From: Chloroflexota bacterium
GTDB taxonomy: Bacteria; Chloroflexota; Limnocylindria; Limnocylindrales; CSP1-4
Assembly: GCA_021812735.1 (NCBI GenBank)
Contig: JAKAMV010000046.1
Location: 1-22,714 of the forward strand
Length of the DNA: 22,714 nt
Direction: 5' to 3'
Shown here: positions 1 through 6,610 of the stretch, one piece after another
Layout of the letters: every line of letters starts with the position of its first letter
Numbering within the stretch: the stretch's first letter is position 1
The notes under the pieces: generated by a model
What the model was told of the DNA's origin: nothing
The model's database searches: none
Seen by the model: the letters and a program-made list of their open reading frames with translations, nothing else
Program-made: the position numbers and the translations under genes

Positions 1-74
1 CGGGGTGTCGTCCAGCGCTCCGTGGCGCCCGTCGCCCCCGCCGCCCGCCGGCCGCCCCGCCTCGTCGCGCGTCG

Positions 75-97
75 GACGAGCCGCTGATCGGCTCGTC
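75..97. terminator. Perfect 9-bp hairpin left of the HTH gene
   Basis: The arms at 75-83 (gacgagccg) and 89-97 (cggctcgtc) are perfectly complementary around a 5-nt loop. No T-tract follows on either strand. It may end transcription of a gene lying left of the window; bases 1-74 show no recognisable protein. Function is inferred from structure only. Confidence 0.35.
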
Positions 98-120
98 GCC
101 ACGCGCCCTGCGCCTTGGGC

Positions 121-149
121 CGTGCCGCCAGTCGCGCCCGGCCGGCACG
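121..149. repeat. Inverted repeat upstream of the HTH gene
   Basis: The 7-bp arms cgtgccg (121-127) and cggcacg (143-149) flank a 15-nt spacer, about 70-95 bp before the HTH start. It could be an operator for the HTH protein itself, or a leader hairpin. The rest of 1-216 holds no gene that I can support. Confidence 0.25.
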
Positions 150-216
150 CGATGATTCCCGGATAAGGGGCAGGCGCCATGCTGTGGACATGGGTGTTCG
201 AGAGGCTCCGCGCGAC

Positions 217-846
217 ATGGGCCTGCGAGACGCACGCCGACTCCTGCAGGCAGCGTGTCGGGATCTGCGGGCGGCCCGCGTTGCTGCCGGGCTGAGTCAG
301 GCACGGATCGCGAGCGCGGCTGGGCTGTCCCCGTCCGCCTACGGTCGACTTGAGCGCGGCGAGTTGCGCTCGACGCCGGTGGAGTCGCTCGCGCGGGCAG
401 CACGCGCGGTCGGCCTCGCCGCGTCGCTCCGCCTCTACCCAGCAGGGCTGCCGGTCCGCGATGCTGGACACCTCCGGCTCGAGCACGACTTCCGCGCCGT
501 GCTCGGCCCAGGGCTCCGCTTCCGCCCGGAGGTTCCCCTGCCGATCGAGGGCGACGCTCGTGCGTGGGACGGCGCCATCTCTGGCGGGGGCGGGCTGGCG
601 TTCGCCGAGTGCGAGATGCGGTTGAGCGACGTGCAGGACCTTCTCCGCAGATGCGAGGTCAAGCTGCGCGACGATCCGAGATCGAGCGTGCTCATCGTCG
701 TCGTTCGGGCGACGCGCCACAATCGAATGGTTCTGGCGGAGCACCGGGAGGCGCTGCGGCCCCTGCTGCCCCTCGATGGCGCGGCGATCCTTCGCCACCT
801 GCGAGCTGGCCGCGTGCCACCCGCAGGCGGGCTGCTCATGCTCTGA
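217..846 (+). CDS. XRE-family HTH protein with conserved C-terminal domain of possible nuclease fold
   Basis: The predicted protein is 209 aa. An N-terminal XRE-type helix-turn-helix lies at about residues 8-66 (core LSQARIASAAGLSPSAYGRL), so it probably binds DNA. The rest matches a C-terminal domain I recognise as recurrent in HTH proteins of high-GC Chloroflexota/Actinobacteria but which has no function I can name. That part has an AWD motif (Asp118), AECE (Glu131, Glu133), a helix ending in EVKLRD, and a hydrophobic strand SVLIVVV. The order D...ExE...K resembles a PD-(D/E)XK core; this is inference. I chose ATG 217 because GAGG at 202-205 sits 11 nt upstream and the HTH begins at once; ATG 190 and TTG 115 are in frame but have no suitable ribosome site. 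The gene stands alone, convergent with the phosphorylase gene. Confidence 0.75.
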   Translation: MGLRDARRLLQAACRDLRAARVAAGLSQARIASAAGLSPSAYGRLERGELRSTPVESLARAARAVGLAASLRLYPAGLPVRDAGHLRLEHDFRAVLGPGLRFRPEVPLPIEGDARAWDGAISGGGGLAFAECEMRLSDVQDLLRRCEVKLRDDPRSSVLIVVVRATRHNRMVLAEHREALRPLLPLDGAAILRHLRAGRVPPAGGLLML

Positions 847-866
847 CCGCTGCGGCCGCAGCGGTC
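845..866. terminator. 22-bp perfect palindrome at the HTH stop codon
   Basis: Bases 845-855 are the exact reverse complement of 856-866 (arm gaccgctgcgg), starting inside the TGA stop at 844-846. A second, overlapping hairpin uses arms cggtcgg (862-868) and ccgaccg (874-880), so the two structures compete. The site lies between convergent genes, as expected for a bidirectional terminator, but there is no T-tract. A dimeric protein-binding site is the alternative. Confidence 0.45.
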
Positions 867-929
867 GGCTGGACCGACCGCCGCATGCCCGGCGGCCCTC
901 ACGCGCCAGCCCCGTACGCGCGGGCCCGG

Positions 930-977
930 CACGCCCCGGGCGGCAGCCCGCGGTCCGGCCACCACGCCCCGGGCGGC
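930..977. repeat. 15-bp direct repeat in convergent gap
   Basis: The 15-mer cacgccccgggcggc occurs at 930-944 and again at 963-977. It lies in the 208-bp gap between the HTH gene and the phosphorylase gene, where I see no coding sequence. It may contribute to termination; otherwise its role is unknown. Confidence 0.5.
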
Positions 978-1054
978 TGCTCGGTCACCGCGGCCAGGCC
1001 AATTCGCACCGACGGGACCGATGACGCTCTGGGCGGGCCACGCCCTGAGGCGGA

Positions 1055-1828
1055 TCAGCCCCGGCCGAGTGCCGCGGCGGCTTTGAGTGCGGCTCCGATC
1101 GTGAGGTCCACGCGGCGCACCACCTCGTCCTCCGGCGGGCGGTACCACGGCGCCCCGTCGACGCGGTTCGCGTTCGGGTCGTCCGGGTCGACGATCACGT
1201 CGGACACGGTGAGGATCGTGCCGGCGCGGACCGGGCGGCCCTTCGCGCGCTCGCGCATGGCGATCAGGAACAGTGCGGCGCTCTCCATCTCGACGCCCAT
1301 GTAGCCGCGGCGGCCCCAGCGGACCGACCCGACAGGGTGCGGATCGTAGAACACGTCCGAGGTGATGATCGGGCCGATGTGCGTCACGAGGCCCTCGGCG
1401 ATCGCCGCGGCCTCGAGCGCTTTGACCACCGCGTAGTCCGCGGTCGGGGCGGACGGCTCGCCGCCGCCCAGCACGCTGCCCATGCCGGTGGCGGGCGCCG
1501 CAGCCATCGCCACCAGCGCGTCCCCGATGCCGAGCCTGCCGAAGCCGCCCGTCGTGCCCACGCGGATGAACGTCGTGACGCCGAGCATGAGCAGCTCCTC
1601 GACCACGATCGAGGTGGTCGGGGTCCCCATCATCGTGGTCTGGACGGACACCGGGACGCCGTCGACGGTCCCCGTGTAGCCCAGCAGGCCGCGCCGCTCC
1701 GAGACGAGGCGCGCCTGCTCGAGGCCGCCGTCGAAGCGGGCGGCGATCCGCGTGGCGCGGAGCGGGTCGCCCGGCAGGAGCACGACGGGGGCGAAATCGC
1801 CCGGCTCGGCGGCGACGTGGATGGGCAT
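1055..1828 (-). CDS. Nucleoside phosphorylase, PNP/UDP family (probable purine nucleoside phosphorylase)
   Basis: A 257-aa protein of the NP-I family, which cleaves nucleosides with phosphate to give base and ribose-1-phosphate in the cytoplasm. The N-terminus PIHVAAEPGDFAPVVLLPGD parallels E. coli DeoD, including His4. Phosphate-site motifs are GDPLR (20-24) and RVGTTG (89-94); VEMES (179-183) binds ribose. Ser209-Asp210 in TVSD matches the base-site Asp of DeoD, favouring purines, and the pyrimidine-binding insertion of uridine phosphorylase is absent. However GTPTTSIVVEELLMLG and MESAALF look more like uridine phosphorylase, so specificity is not certain. ATG 1828 was chosen over upstream codons because GGAGGA (1833-1838) lies 4 nt before it. 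It adjoins the nucleoside transporter locus, pointing to salvage. Confidence 0.9.
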   Translation of the reverse strand: MPIHVAAEPGDFAPVVLLPGDPLRATRIAARFDGGLEQARLVSERRGLLGYTGTVDGVPVSVQTTMMGTPTTSIVVEELLMLGVTTFIRVGTTGGFGRLGIGDALVAMAAAPATGMGSVLGGGEPSAPTADYAVVKALEAAAIAEGLVTHIGPIITSDVFYDPHPVGSVRWGRRGYMGVEMESAALFLIAMRERAKGRPVRAGTILTVSDVIVDPDDPNANRVDGAPWYRPPEDEVVRRVDLTIGAALKAAAALGRG

Positions 1829-1832
1829 GGGT

Positions 1833-1838
1833 TCCTCC
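1833..1838 (-). promoter_or_regulatory. Ribosome binding site fixing the phosphorylase start
   Basis: On the minus strand GGAGGA precedes ATG 1828 by 4 nt. It excludes the 40-residue N-terminal extension that remains open upstream. Confidence 0.8.
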
Positions 1839-1926
1839 AGTTTGTGGGCGCGGCACGGGCGGCGGTGACGCGGACGCTCCGTCCAGCCTGTCGGCTGCTC
1901 CCAGTATGTGGTCTGCACCGCGGCCT

Positions 1927-1953
1927 GGGCCACTGCGGCCGGGGCCACTGCGG
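1927..1953. repeat. Tandem 12-bp repeat between phosphorylase and CoA-binding genes
   Basis: gggccactgcgg is present at 1927-1938 and 1942-1953, a 15-bp period. It sits in the 139-bp gap upstream of the phosphorylase gene and downstream of the CoA-binding gene on minus. It may be a regulator site or simple slippage. Confidence 0.4.
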
Positions 1954-1967
1954 TGGGCAGCGCCAGG

Positions 1968-2459
1968 TCACCAGCGGCGTGCGCCCAGCAGACGGCGGTG
2001 CTCGATGAGCGTGCAGCGGTCCATGACGACTGCCAGCCCGGCGTCGTGGGCGATCCTGCCGGCCGCCTCGTTCGCGATGCCGAGCTGGAGCCAGAGGCAC
2101 GCCGCCCCGGCCGCCACGGCGTCGCGCGCGTGCGTCTCGCAGGCCTCCGGCCGTCGGAACACGTCCACCAGCGCGATCGGGCCCGTCGCGTGGGCCGCGG
2201 CCTCCACAGTGGGGTAGCAGGGGAGTCCCTGGACCTCGTCGGCCCCCGGGTTCACGGGCACCACGTCGTAGCCGAGCTCGAGCAGGGACTCCATGACGCC
2301 GAACGCCGGCCGCCCGGGGTGGGCCGAGGCGCCGACGAGCGCGATCCGCGGGCGGCTCGCGAGCAGGGCTGCGATCCCCCGGTCGTCGAGGAGCGGCACC
2401 GGGAATCGTCCCTCCTGCACCGCGATGAGGTCCGCGATCCGCCTCCGGTCAACTGCCAC
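1968..2459 (-). CDS. CoA-binding domain protein, YccU-like
   Basis: A 163-aa Rossmann-fold protein of the CoA_binding_2 family. The core aligns with E. coli YccU along its whole length: IALVGASAHPGRPAFGVMESLL (the nucleotide-binding GAS turn), then VVPVNPG, IALVDVFRRPEA, LWLQLGIANEAAG and the terminal LAVVMDRCTLIEH. This family is small, cytoplasmic and of unproven biochemical role; CoA binding rests on homology to the succinyl-CoA synthetase alpha domain. The start is GTG 2459, with GGGAGG about 11 nt upstream. It is divergent from the BMP lipoprotein gene (157-bp shared gap) and co-directional with the phosphorylase. Residues 1-35 before the fold are slightly longer than in YccU. Confidence 0.88.
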   Translation of the reverse strand: MAVDRRRIADLIAVQEGRFPVPLLDDRGIAALLASRPRIALVGASAHPGRPAFGVMESLLELGYDVVPVNPGADEVQGLPCYPTVEAAAHATGPIALVDVFRRPEACETHARDAVAAGAACLWLQLGIANEAAGRIAHDAGLAVVMDRCTLIEHRRLLGARRW

Positions 2460-2555
2460 GTGGGGTCTCGCCTCCCTGCTCCGGGGACGGATCCCGAAGG
2501 GCTTTCAGCACCGTCATTTCCTCGATTCGGCTACCCGTCGGTCCCGATTCTCGCG

Positions 2556-2561
2556 TACTCT
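2556..2561 (+). promoter_or_regulatory. Possible -10 element for the nucleoside uptake operon
   Basis: TACTCT fits the minimal TANNNT pattern and lies 55 nt before the GTG start of the BMP lipoprotein. No convincing -35 is visible, and the leader is too short for a purine riboswitch. This is a weak prediction. Confidence 0.25.
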
Positions 2562-2604
2562 AGCCGTCGGCCCGGCCCCGCAGCCGAGGGTGCCCGGGAT
2601 CTAT

Positions 2605-2610
2605 GGAGGA
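2605..2610 (+). promoter_or_regulatory. Ribosome binding site fixing the BMP lipoprotein GTG start
   Basis: GGAGGA lies 6 nt before GTG 2617. A nearby ATG at 2613 opens only a five-codon frame that ends in TAA, so GTG 2617 is the true start. The start also gives a correct lipoprotein signal peptide. Confidence 0.85.
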
Positions 2611-2616
2611 GTATGC

Positions 2617-3819
2617 GTGCAGCTCTCTAAGCGGCTGATCGCGCTCGGCGCGACGACAGCCATCATCATCTCCGCGTGCAGCGGCTCGACGGCCAGCACG
2701 GCGCCGTCCGAGGCCGCGAGCACCGCGCCGACCACGGCCCCTTCCGCGGCGGCCAGCACGGCCCCGTCCGCGGCGGCCAGCACGGCCCCGTCCGCCTCAG
2801 CGGCCGCATCGCAGAACACCAACTGGGTCGCGTGCGTCGCGTTCGACACGGGCGGTCTCGGCGACAAGGGCTTCAACGACCTGGCCAAGAAGGGCCTCGA
2901 CGAGGCCACGGCCTTGGGCATGACGACCCACTACAGCGAGGCCAAGGGCTCGACCGACTACGCGGCGAACATCCAGCGCCTGCTGGACCAGGGCTGCCAG
3001 TCCATCATCGCGGTCGGCTTCAACCAGCAGCAGGCCGTCCAGACCGCCGCGCTCGCCAACGCGAAGGTGGACTTCGGCCTCGTCGACAGCACGTGGGACC
3101 CGAGCGGCCCCGACGGCAAGGTCGGCACCGCTGACGACATCGCCCAGCCGGCCAACTTCACCGGCCTCGACTTCCAGATCGACCAGGCCGCGATGCTCGC
3201 GGGCTACCTCGTCGGCGGCTGGAGCAAGACCGGGATCATGGGCACGTACGGCGGCCAGCAGTTCCCCGGCGTGACCCGGTTCATGGACGGCTACTACGCC
3301 GGCATCAAGTACTGGGACCAGGAGAAGAACGCCAGCGTCAAGCTCTTGGGCTGGGACGCGGTCAACCAGACCGGCACGTTCGTCAACGGCGACAACCCGT
3401 GGGGCGATGCTGCCAAGGGCGAGTCGCTCGCCAGCGGCTTCGTCGACCAGGGCGCTGACGTGGTCGGCCCGGTCGCCGGCTCCACGGGCAACGGCTCGAT
3501 CAAGTTCATGCAGTCCAAGGGCCTCTGGGCGATCGGCGTCGACACGGACCAGGCGCTCTCGCTGCCGCAGTACGCCAGCGCCATCCTGACCTCCGCGCAG
3601 AAGGTCATCGACAACGCCGTGCTCGACACGTTCAAGATGAACGCCAACGGCAACACCGGCGGCAGCAACTACGAGGGCACGCTCGCCAACGGCGGCGTCA
3701 CGCTCGCTCCGTTCCACAACTTCGACAGCCAGATCTCGTCCGACCTCAAGGCCGGGATCGACGCCCTCAAGGCGAAGCTGATCGACGGCAGCGTCGCGGT
3801 CAAGGACTACCTCAAGTAG
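2617..3819 (+). CDS. BMP-family ABC transporter substrate-binding lipoprotein (nucleoside type)
   Basis: A 400-aa extracytoplasmic lipoprotein that captures the solute for the ABC importer encoded next to it. The signal peptide has basic residues K5/R6, a hydrophobic core and lipobox ISAC with Cys21. Residues 22-65 are an Ala/Ser/Thr/Pro linker. The BMP domain (68-400) shows the family signature GGLGDKGFND (79-88), the DQGCQSIIAVGF strand and WAIGVDTDQ (304-312). BMP/PnrA proteins bind nucleosides, and here the operon also holds two nucleoside hydrolases, so nucleosides are the likely ligand. An insertion DPSGPDGKVGTADD (161-174) looks like a calcium-binding loop. A 14-bp hairpin follows the gene and may separate its expression level from the downstream genes. 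Confidence 0.93.
   Translation: MQLSKRLIALGATTAIIISACSGSTASTAPSEAASTAPTTAPSAAASTAPSAAASTAPSASAAASQNTNWVACVAFDTGGLGDKGFNDLAKKGLDEATALGMTTHYSEAKGSTDYAANIQRLLDQGCQSIIAVGFNQQQAVQTAALANAKVDFGLVDSTWDPSGPDGKVGTADDIAQPANFTGLDFQIDQAAMLAGYLVGGWSKTGIMGTYGGQQFPGVTRFMDGYYAGIKYWDQEKNASVKLLGWDAVNQTGTFVNGDNPWGDAAKGESLASGFVDQGADVVGPVAGSTGNGSIKFMQSKGLWAIGVDTDQALSLPQYASAILTSAQKVIDNAVLDTFKMNANGNTGGSNYEGTLANGGVTLAPFHNFDSQISSDLKAGIDALKAKLIDGSVAVKDYLK
2743..2796 (+). repeat. 24-bp tandem repeat in the lipoprotein linker
   Basis: Two identical 24-bp units (2743-2766 and 2767-2790) and a 6-bp remnant encode SAAASTAP repeats between the lipid anchor and the BMP domain. The array could vary in copy number and change linker length; this is inference. 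Confidence 0.8.
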
Positions 3820-3851
3820 TCGTGGCGCGACGCCAGGCCTGACCAACCCGC

Positions 3852-3884
3852 CCGCCCGCCCTCGGGTCCACCGAGGGCGGGCGG
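3852..3884 (+). terminator. Strong 14-bp intercistronic hairpin
   Basis: Arms 3852-3865 and 3871-3884 (ccgcccgccctcgg and its exact complement) enclose a 5-nt loop. There is no T-tract and the ATPase start is only 24 nt further on. In ABC importer operons such structures often protect the 3' end of the binding-protein mRNA or partly stop transcription. That role is inferred from position and structure. Confidence 0.6.
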
Positions 3885-3908
3885 ACCGTATCCGAGGGTC
3901 GAACGCGC

Positions 3909-5414
3909 ATGCGGCTCGAGCTCCGCGAGATCACCAAGCAGTTCCCGGGCGTCCTGGCCAACGACCGGATCTCGATCGCCGCCGACCGCGGCAAGGTGCT
4001 CGGCCTGCTGGGGGAGAACGGGGCCGGCAAGACGACCCTCATGAACATCCTGTCGGGCCTGTACCGACCTGACTCGGGCGAGATCCTGATCGACGGCACG
4101 CCGCGGGTCTTCGATGACCCCGCGGAGGCCATCAGCGCCGGCATCGGCATGGTCCACCAGCACTTCATGCTGGTCCCGGTGTTCGACGTCGTCCAGTCCG
4201 TGGCCCTGGGGGCGGAGCCCGTCAAGGGCGCGGTCCGCACCTTCGACCGGGCGACCGCGCGGGCCAGGGTGGTCGAGCTGTCCACCCAGTACGGCCTCGA
4301 CGTGGACCCCGACGCGAGGATCGAGGACCTGCCGGTCGGCGTCCGCCAGCGTGTCGAGATCCTCAAGGCGCTGTACCGCAAGAGCGACATCCTCGTGCTC
4401 GACGAGCCGTCGGCGGTGCTCACCCCGGGCGAGACCGAGGAGCTGTTCACGATCATCCGTGGCCTCGCGGCCGGTGGCACCACGATCATCTTCATCACTC
4501 ACAAGCTCAACGAGGTCCTCGAGGTCGCGGACACCATCACCGTCCTGCGCCGGGGCCGCGTGGCGGGCACCGTCCTGCCGGGCGAGACCAGCCGGGAGGA
4601 GCTCGCGAACCTCATGGTCGGCCGGGACGTCGAGCTGACCGTGACGCGCGGCCAGGCCCACCCGGGCGAGGTCGTGCTCGAGCTCAAGGACGTGTTCGTC
4701 CGGAACGACCGCGACGACATGGCCGTGCGGGGCGTCAACCTCGATGTCCGCGCGGGCGAGATCGTCGCCGTCGCGGGCGTGCAGGGCAATGGCCAGACCG
4801 AGCTCGTCGAGGCCATCACGGGCCTGCGCCAGGTGGACTCGGGACACATCAGGATCGAGGGCACGGTCGTGGACCAGGCCAGGCCGCGAAAGGTGTCGGA
4901 TCTGGGGGTGGCGCACATCCCCGAGGACCGCATGCGCGACGGGCTGGTCAAGGCGATGACCGTGGCCGAGAACTACATCCTCGACAGCTACCACCGCGAG
5001 CCCTACAGCCGCAGCGGGCGCTTCGACCGGAGCGCCATCGCGCGCGAGGCGCACAGGGGCGTCGAGGAGTTCGACATCCGGACCCCATCGATCGAGACCC
5101 ACGTCGGCAACCTGTCGGGCGGCAACCAGCAGAAGGTGATCGTGGCCCGTGAGTTCTCGCGGCCCGTCAGGCTGGTGGTCGCGTCGCAGCCCACGCGCGG
5201 CCTCGACGTCGGGTCGATCGAGTACATCCACAGGCGGATCATCGAGCAGCGCGACGCCGGCGCTGCGATCCTCATCGTCAGCACCGAGCTCGACGAGGTC
5301 CTCGCCCTGGGAGACCGCGTGGCGGTCATGTTCTCGGGCAGGATCGTCGGCGTGCTCCCCTCGGAGCAGGCAACCAAGGAGGCGGTCGGGATGCTCATGG
5401 GAGGCGTGCATTGA
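3909..5414 (+). CDS. Nucleoside ABC transporter ATP-binding protein, tandem NBDs
   Basis: A 501-aa cytoplasmic ATPase with two fused nucleotide-binding domains, as in the YufO/NupO and RbsA families that energise BMP-dependent nucleoside import. NBD1 has Walker A GENGAGKTT (35-43), Q-loop Gln84, a poor signature LPVGVRQRVE, Walker B LVLDEP (162-167) and His198. NBD2 has a degenerate Walker A (GVQGNGQTE, the Lys replaced by Gln296) and Walker B (LVVASQPT, no catalytic Glu) but a canonical signature LSGGNQQK (402-409). So one composite ATP site (NBD1 Walker A/B with NBD2 signature) should be active, which is usual for this family. ATG 3909 has GAGG about 11 nt upstream. The stop overlaps the next start by 4 bases. 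Confidence 0.94.
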   Translation: MRLELREITKQFPGVLANDRISIAADRGKVLGLLGENGAGKTTLMNILSGLYRPDSGEILIDGTPRVFDDPAEAISAGIGMVHQHFMLVPVFDVVQSVALGAEPVKGAVRTFDRATARARVVELSTQYGLDVDPDARIEDLPVGVRQRVEILKALYRKSDILVLDEPSAVLTPGETEELFTIIRGLAAGGTTIIFITHKLNEVLEVADTITVLRRGRVAGTVLPGETSREELANLMVGRDVELTVTRGQAHPGEVVLELKDVFVRNDRDDMAVRGVNLDVRAGEIVAVAGVQGNGQTELVEAITGLRQVDSGHIRIEGTVVDQARPRKVSDLGVAHIPEDRMRDGLVKAMTVAENYILDSYHREPYSRSGRFDRSAIAREAHRGVEEFDIRTPSIETHVGNLSGGNQQKVIVAREFSRPVRLVVASQPTRGLDVGSIEYIHRRIIEQRDAGAAILIVSTELDEVLALGDRVAVMFSGRIVGVLPSEQATKEAVGMLMGGVH

Positions 5415-6610
5415 GCGGCCTGGCGCGGCTCCGGCCGCTGGCCATCCCGGCCCTGGCGGTCCTCTCCGCGTTCATCGTCGGGTCGATCTTCCTGATCTTC
5501 ACCGACATCCCGGCCCTCCAGGTGCTGTTCGCCGGCAGGCCGGTTGACTTCTTGGCGACCGCCGTCGGCAACGTCGTGCACGCCTACGTGGCGCTGCTCA
5601 CCGGCGCGTTCGGCGATCCACCCAGGTTCGCCGAAGCGATCCAGCAGGGGACGCCCCAGGCCTGGGCGACGGCGGTCCGGCCGCTCAGCGAGACGCTGGT
5701 CGCCGCGACGCCGCTCATCTTCACGGGCCTCGCGATCGCGGTCTCGTTCCGGTCCGGCGTGTTCAACATCGGCGGCGACGGGCAGTTCGTGCTGGGCGCC
5801 CTGGGCGCCACGGCCACCGCGCTGCTGCTCCGCGGCTTCCCGGCCCCCTTCACGCTGCTCGCGTCGCTGTTCGCCGGCGTCGTCTTCGGCGCGGCGTGGG
5901 GCTTCATCCCGGGCTTCCTCAAGGCCCGGACCGGGGCCCACGAGGTCATCACGACCATCATGCTCAACTACGTTGCGCTGCAGATCGTCCAGCTGGCGCT
6001 GCGCACGGACTTCATGCGGCCGCCCACGGGCTCCGAGCCGATCTCGCAGGTCATCGACTTCGTGCGCGTGCCGCAGCTCATCCCGCTGCCCGGGCTCCGG
6101 CTCCACTGGGGCTTCGTCGTCGCGCTCGTCGCGGCGGCGATGGTGAGCTACTTCCTGTTCCGCACGACCAAGGGCTTCGAGCTCCGGTCGGCGGGCCTGA
6201 ACCTGACCGCGGCCCGCTACGCCGGCATGAGCGCTGGCGGCTCCATCATCCTGGCCATGGTCATCTCGGGCGCCCTGGCCGGGCTGGGCGGGGCGTTCCA
6301 GGTGCTGGGCACGGTGACGCAGATGTCCAACGACGTCGATGCCGGCTACGGCTGGACCGCCATCGCCCTGGCGCTGCTGGGCGGCACCCGACCGAGCGGC
6401 GTGATCATCGCGGCGATCCTGTTCGGCGCGCTCAACAACGGCGGCCACGAGATGCAGATCGAGACGGCGATCCCGCTCGACCTGCTGGTGTTCATCCAGG
6501 CCCTCGTGATCATGTTCGTGGCGGCACCCGACCTCGTGCGCCGGATCTACCGGCTCAAGGCCAAGACCGCGGAGCCCGGCGCGCCGGCCTCCGAGGGGGC
6601 GGCCGCATGA
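5411..6610 (+). CDS. Nucleoside ABC transporter permease 1
   Basis: A 399-aa inner-membrane permease of the BPD_transp_2 family (NupP/YufP side). The hydrophobic N-terminal segment (about 9-30) is followed by a loop and then the family motif FNIGGDGQ (118-125). Further helices follow, with the likely ATPase-coupling stretch HEVITTIMLNY (177-187). The start is TTG 5411, which shares four bases (TTGA) with the ATPase stop; GGGAGG at about 5399-5404 supports this start. It ends in an ATGA overlap with permease 2. Such overlaps suggest translational coupling and equal amounts of the two membrane subunits. Confidence 0.92.
   Translation: MSGLARLRPLAIPALAVLSAFIVGSIFLIFTDIPALQVLFAGRPVDFLATAVGNVVHAYVALLTGAFGDPPRFAEAIQQGTPQAWATAVRPLSETLVAATPLIFTGLAIAVSFRSGVFNIGGDGQFVLGALGATATALLLRGFPAPFTLLASLFAGVVFGAAWGFIPGFLKARTGAHEVITTIMLNYVALQIVQLALRTDFMRPPTGSEPISQVIDFVRVPQLIPLPGLRLHWGFVVALVAAAMVSYFLFRTTKGFELRSAGLNLTAARYAGMSAGGSIILAMVISGALAGLGGAFQVLGTVTQMSNDVDAGYGWTAIALALLGGTRPSGVIIAAILFGALNNGGHEMQIETAIPLDLLVFIQALVIMFVAAPDLVRRIYRLKAKTAEPGAPASEGAAA

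Noticed and set aside
115..216. TTG 115 or ATG 190 as the start of the HTH gene
   Set aside because: Neither has a ribosome site at proper distance and the added residues are Arg/Ala-rich without similarity to the family; ATG 217 fits better.
2460..2616. Purine riboswitch before the nucleoside uptake operon
   Set aside because: The likely leader is about 50 nt and I see neither the three-way junction nor the conserved loop sequences.
4774..5200. Inactivated second ATP site in the ABC ATPase as a mutation
   Set aside because: Loss of the Walker A lysine and the catalytic Glu in the second domain is usual for this tandem-NBD sugar/nucleoside family, so it is not damage.
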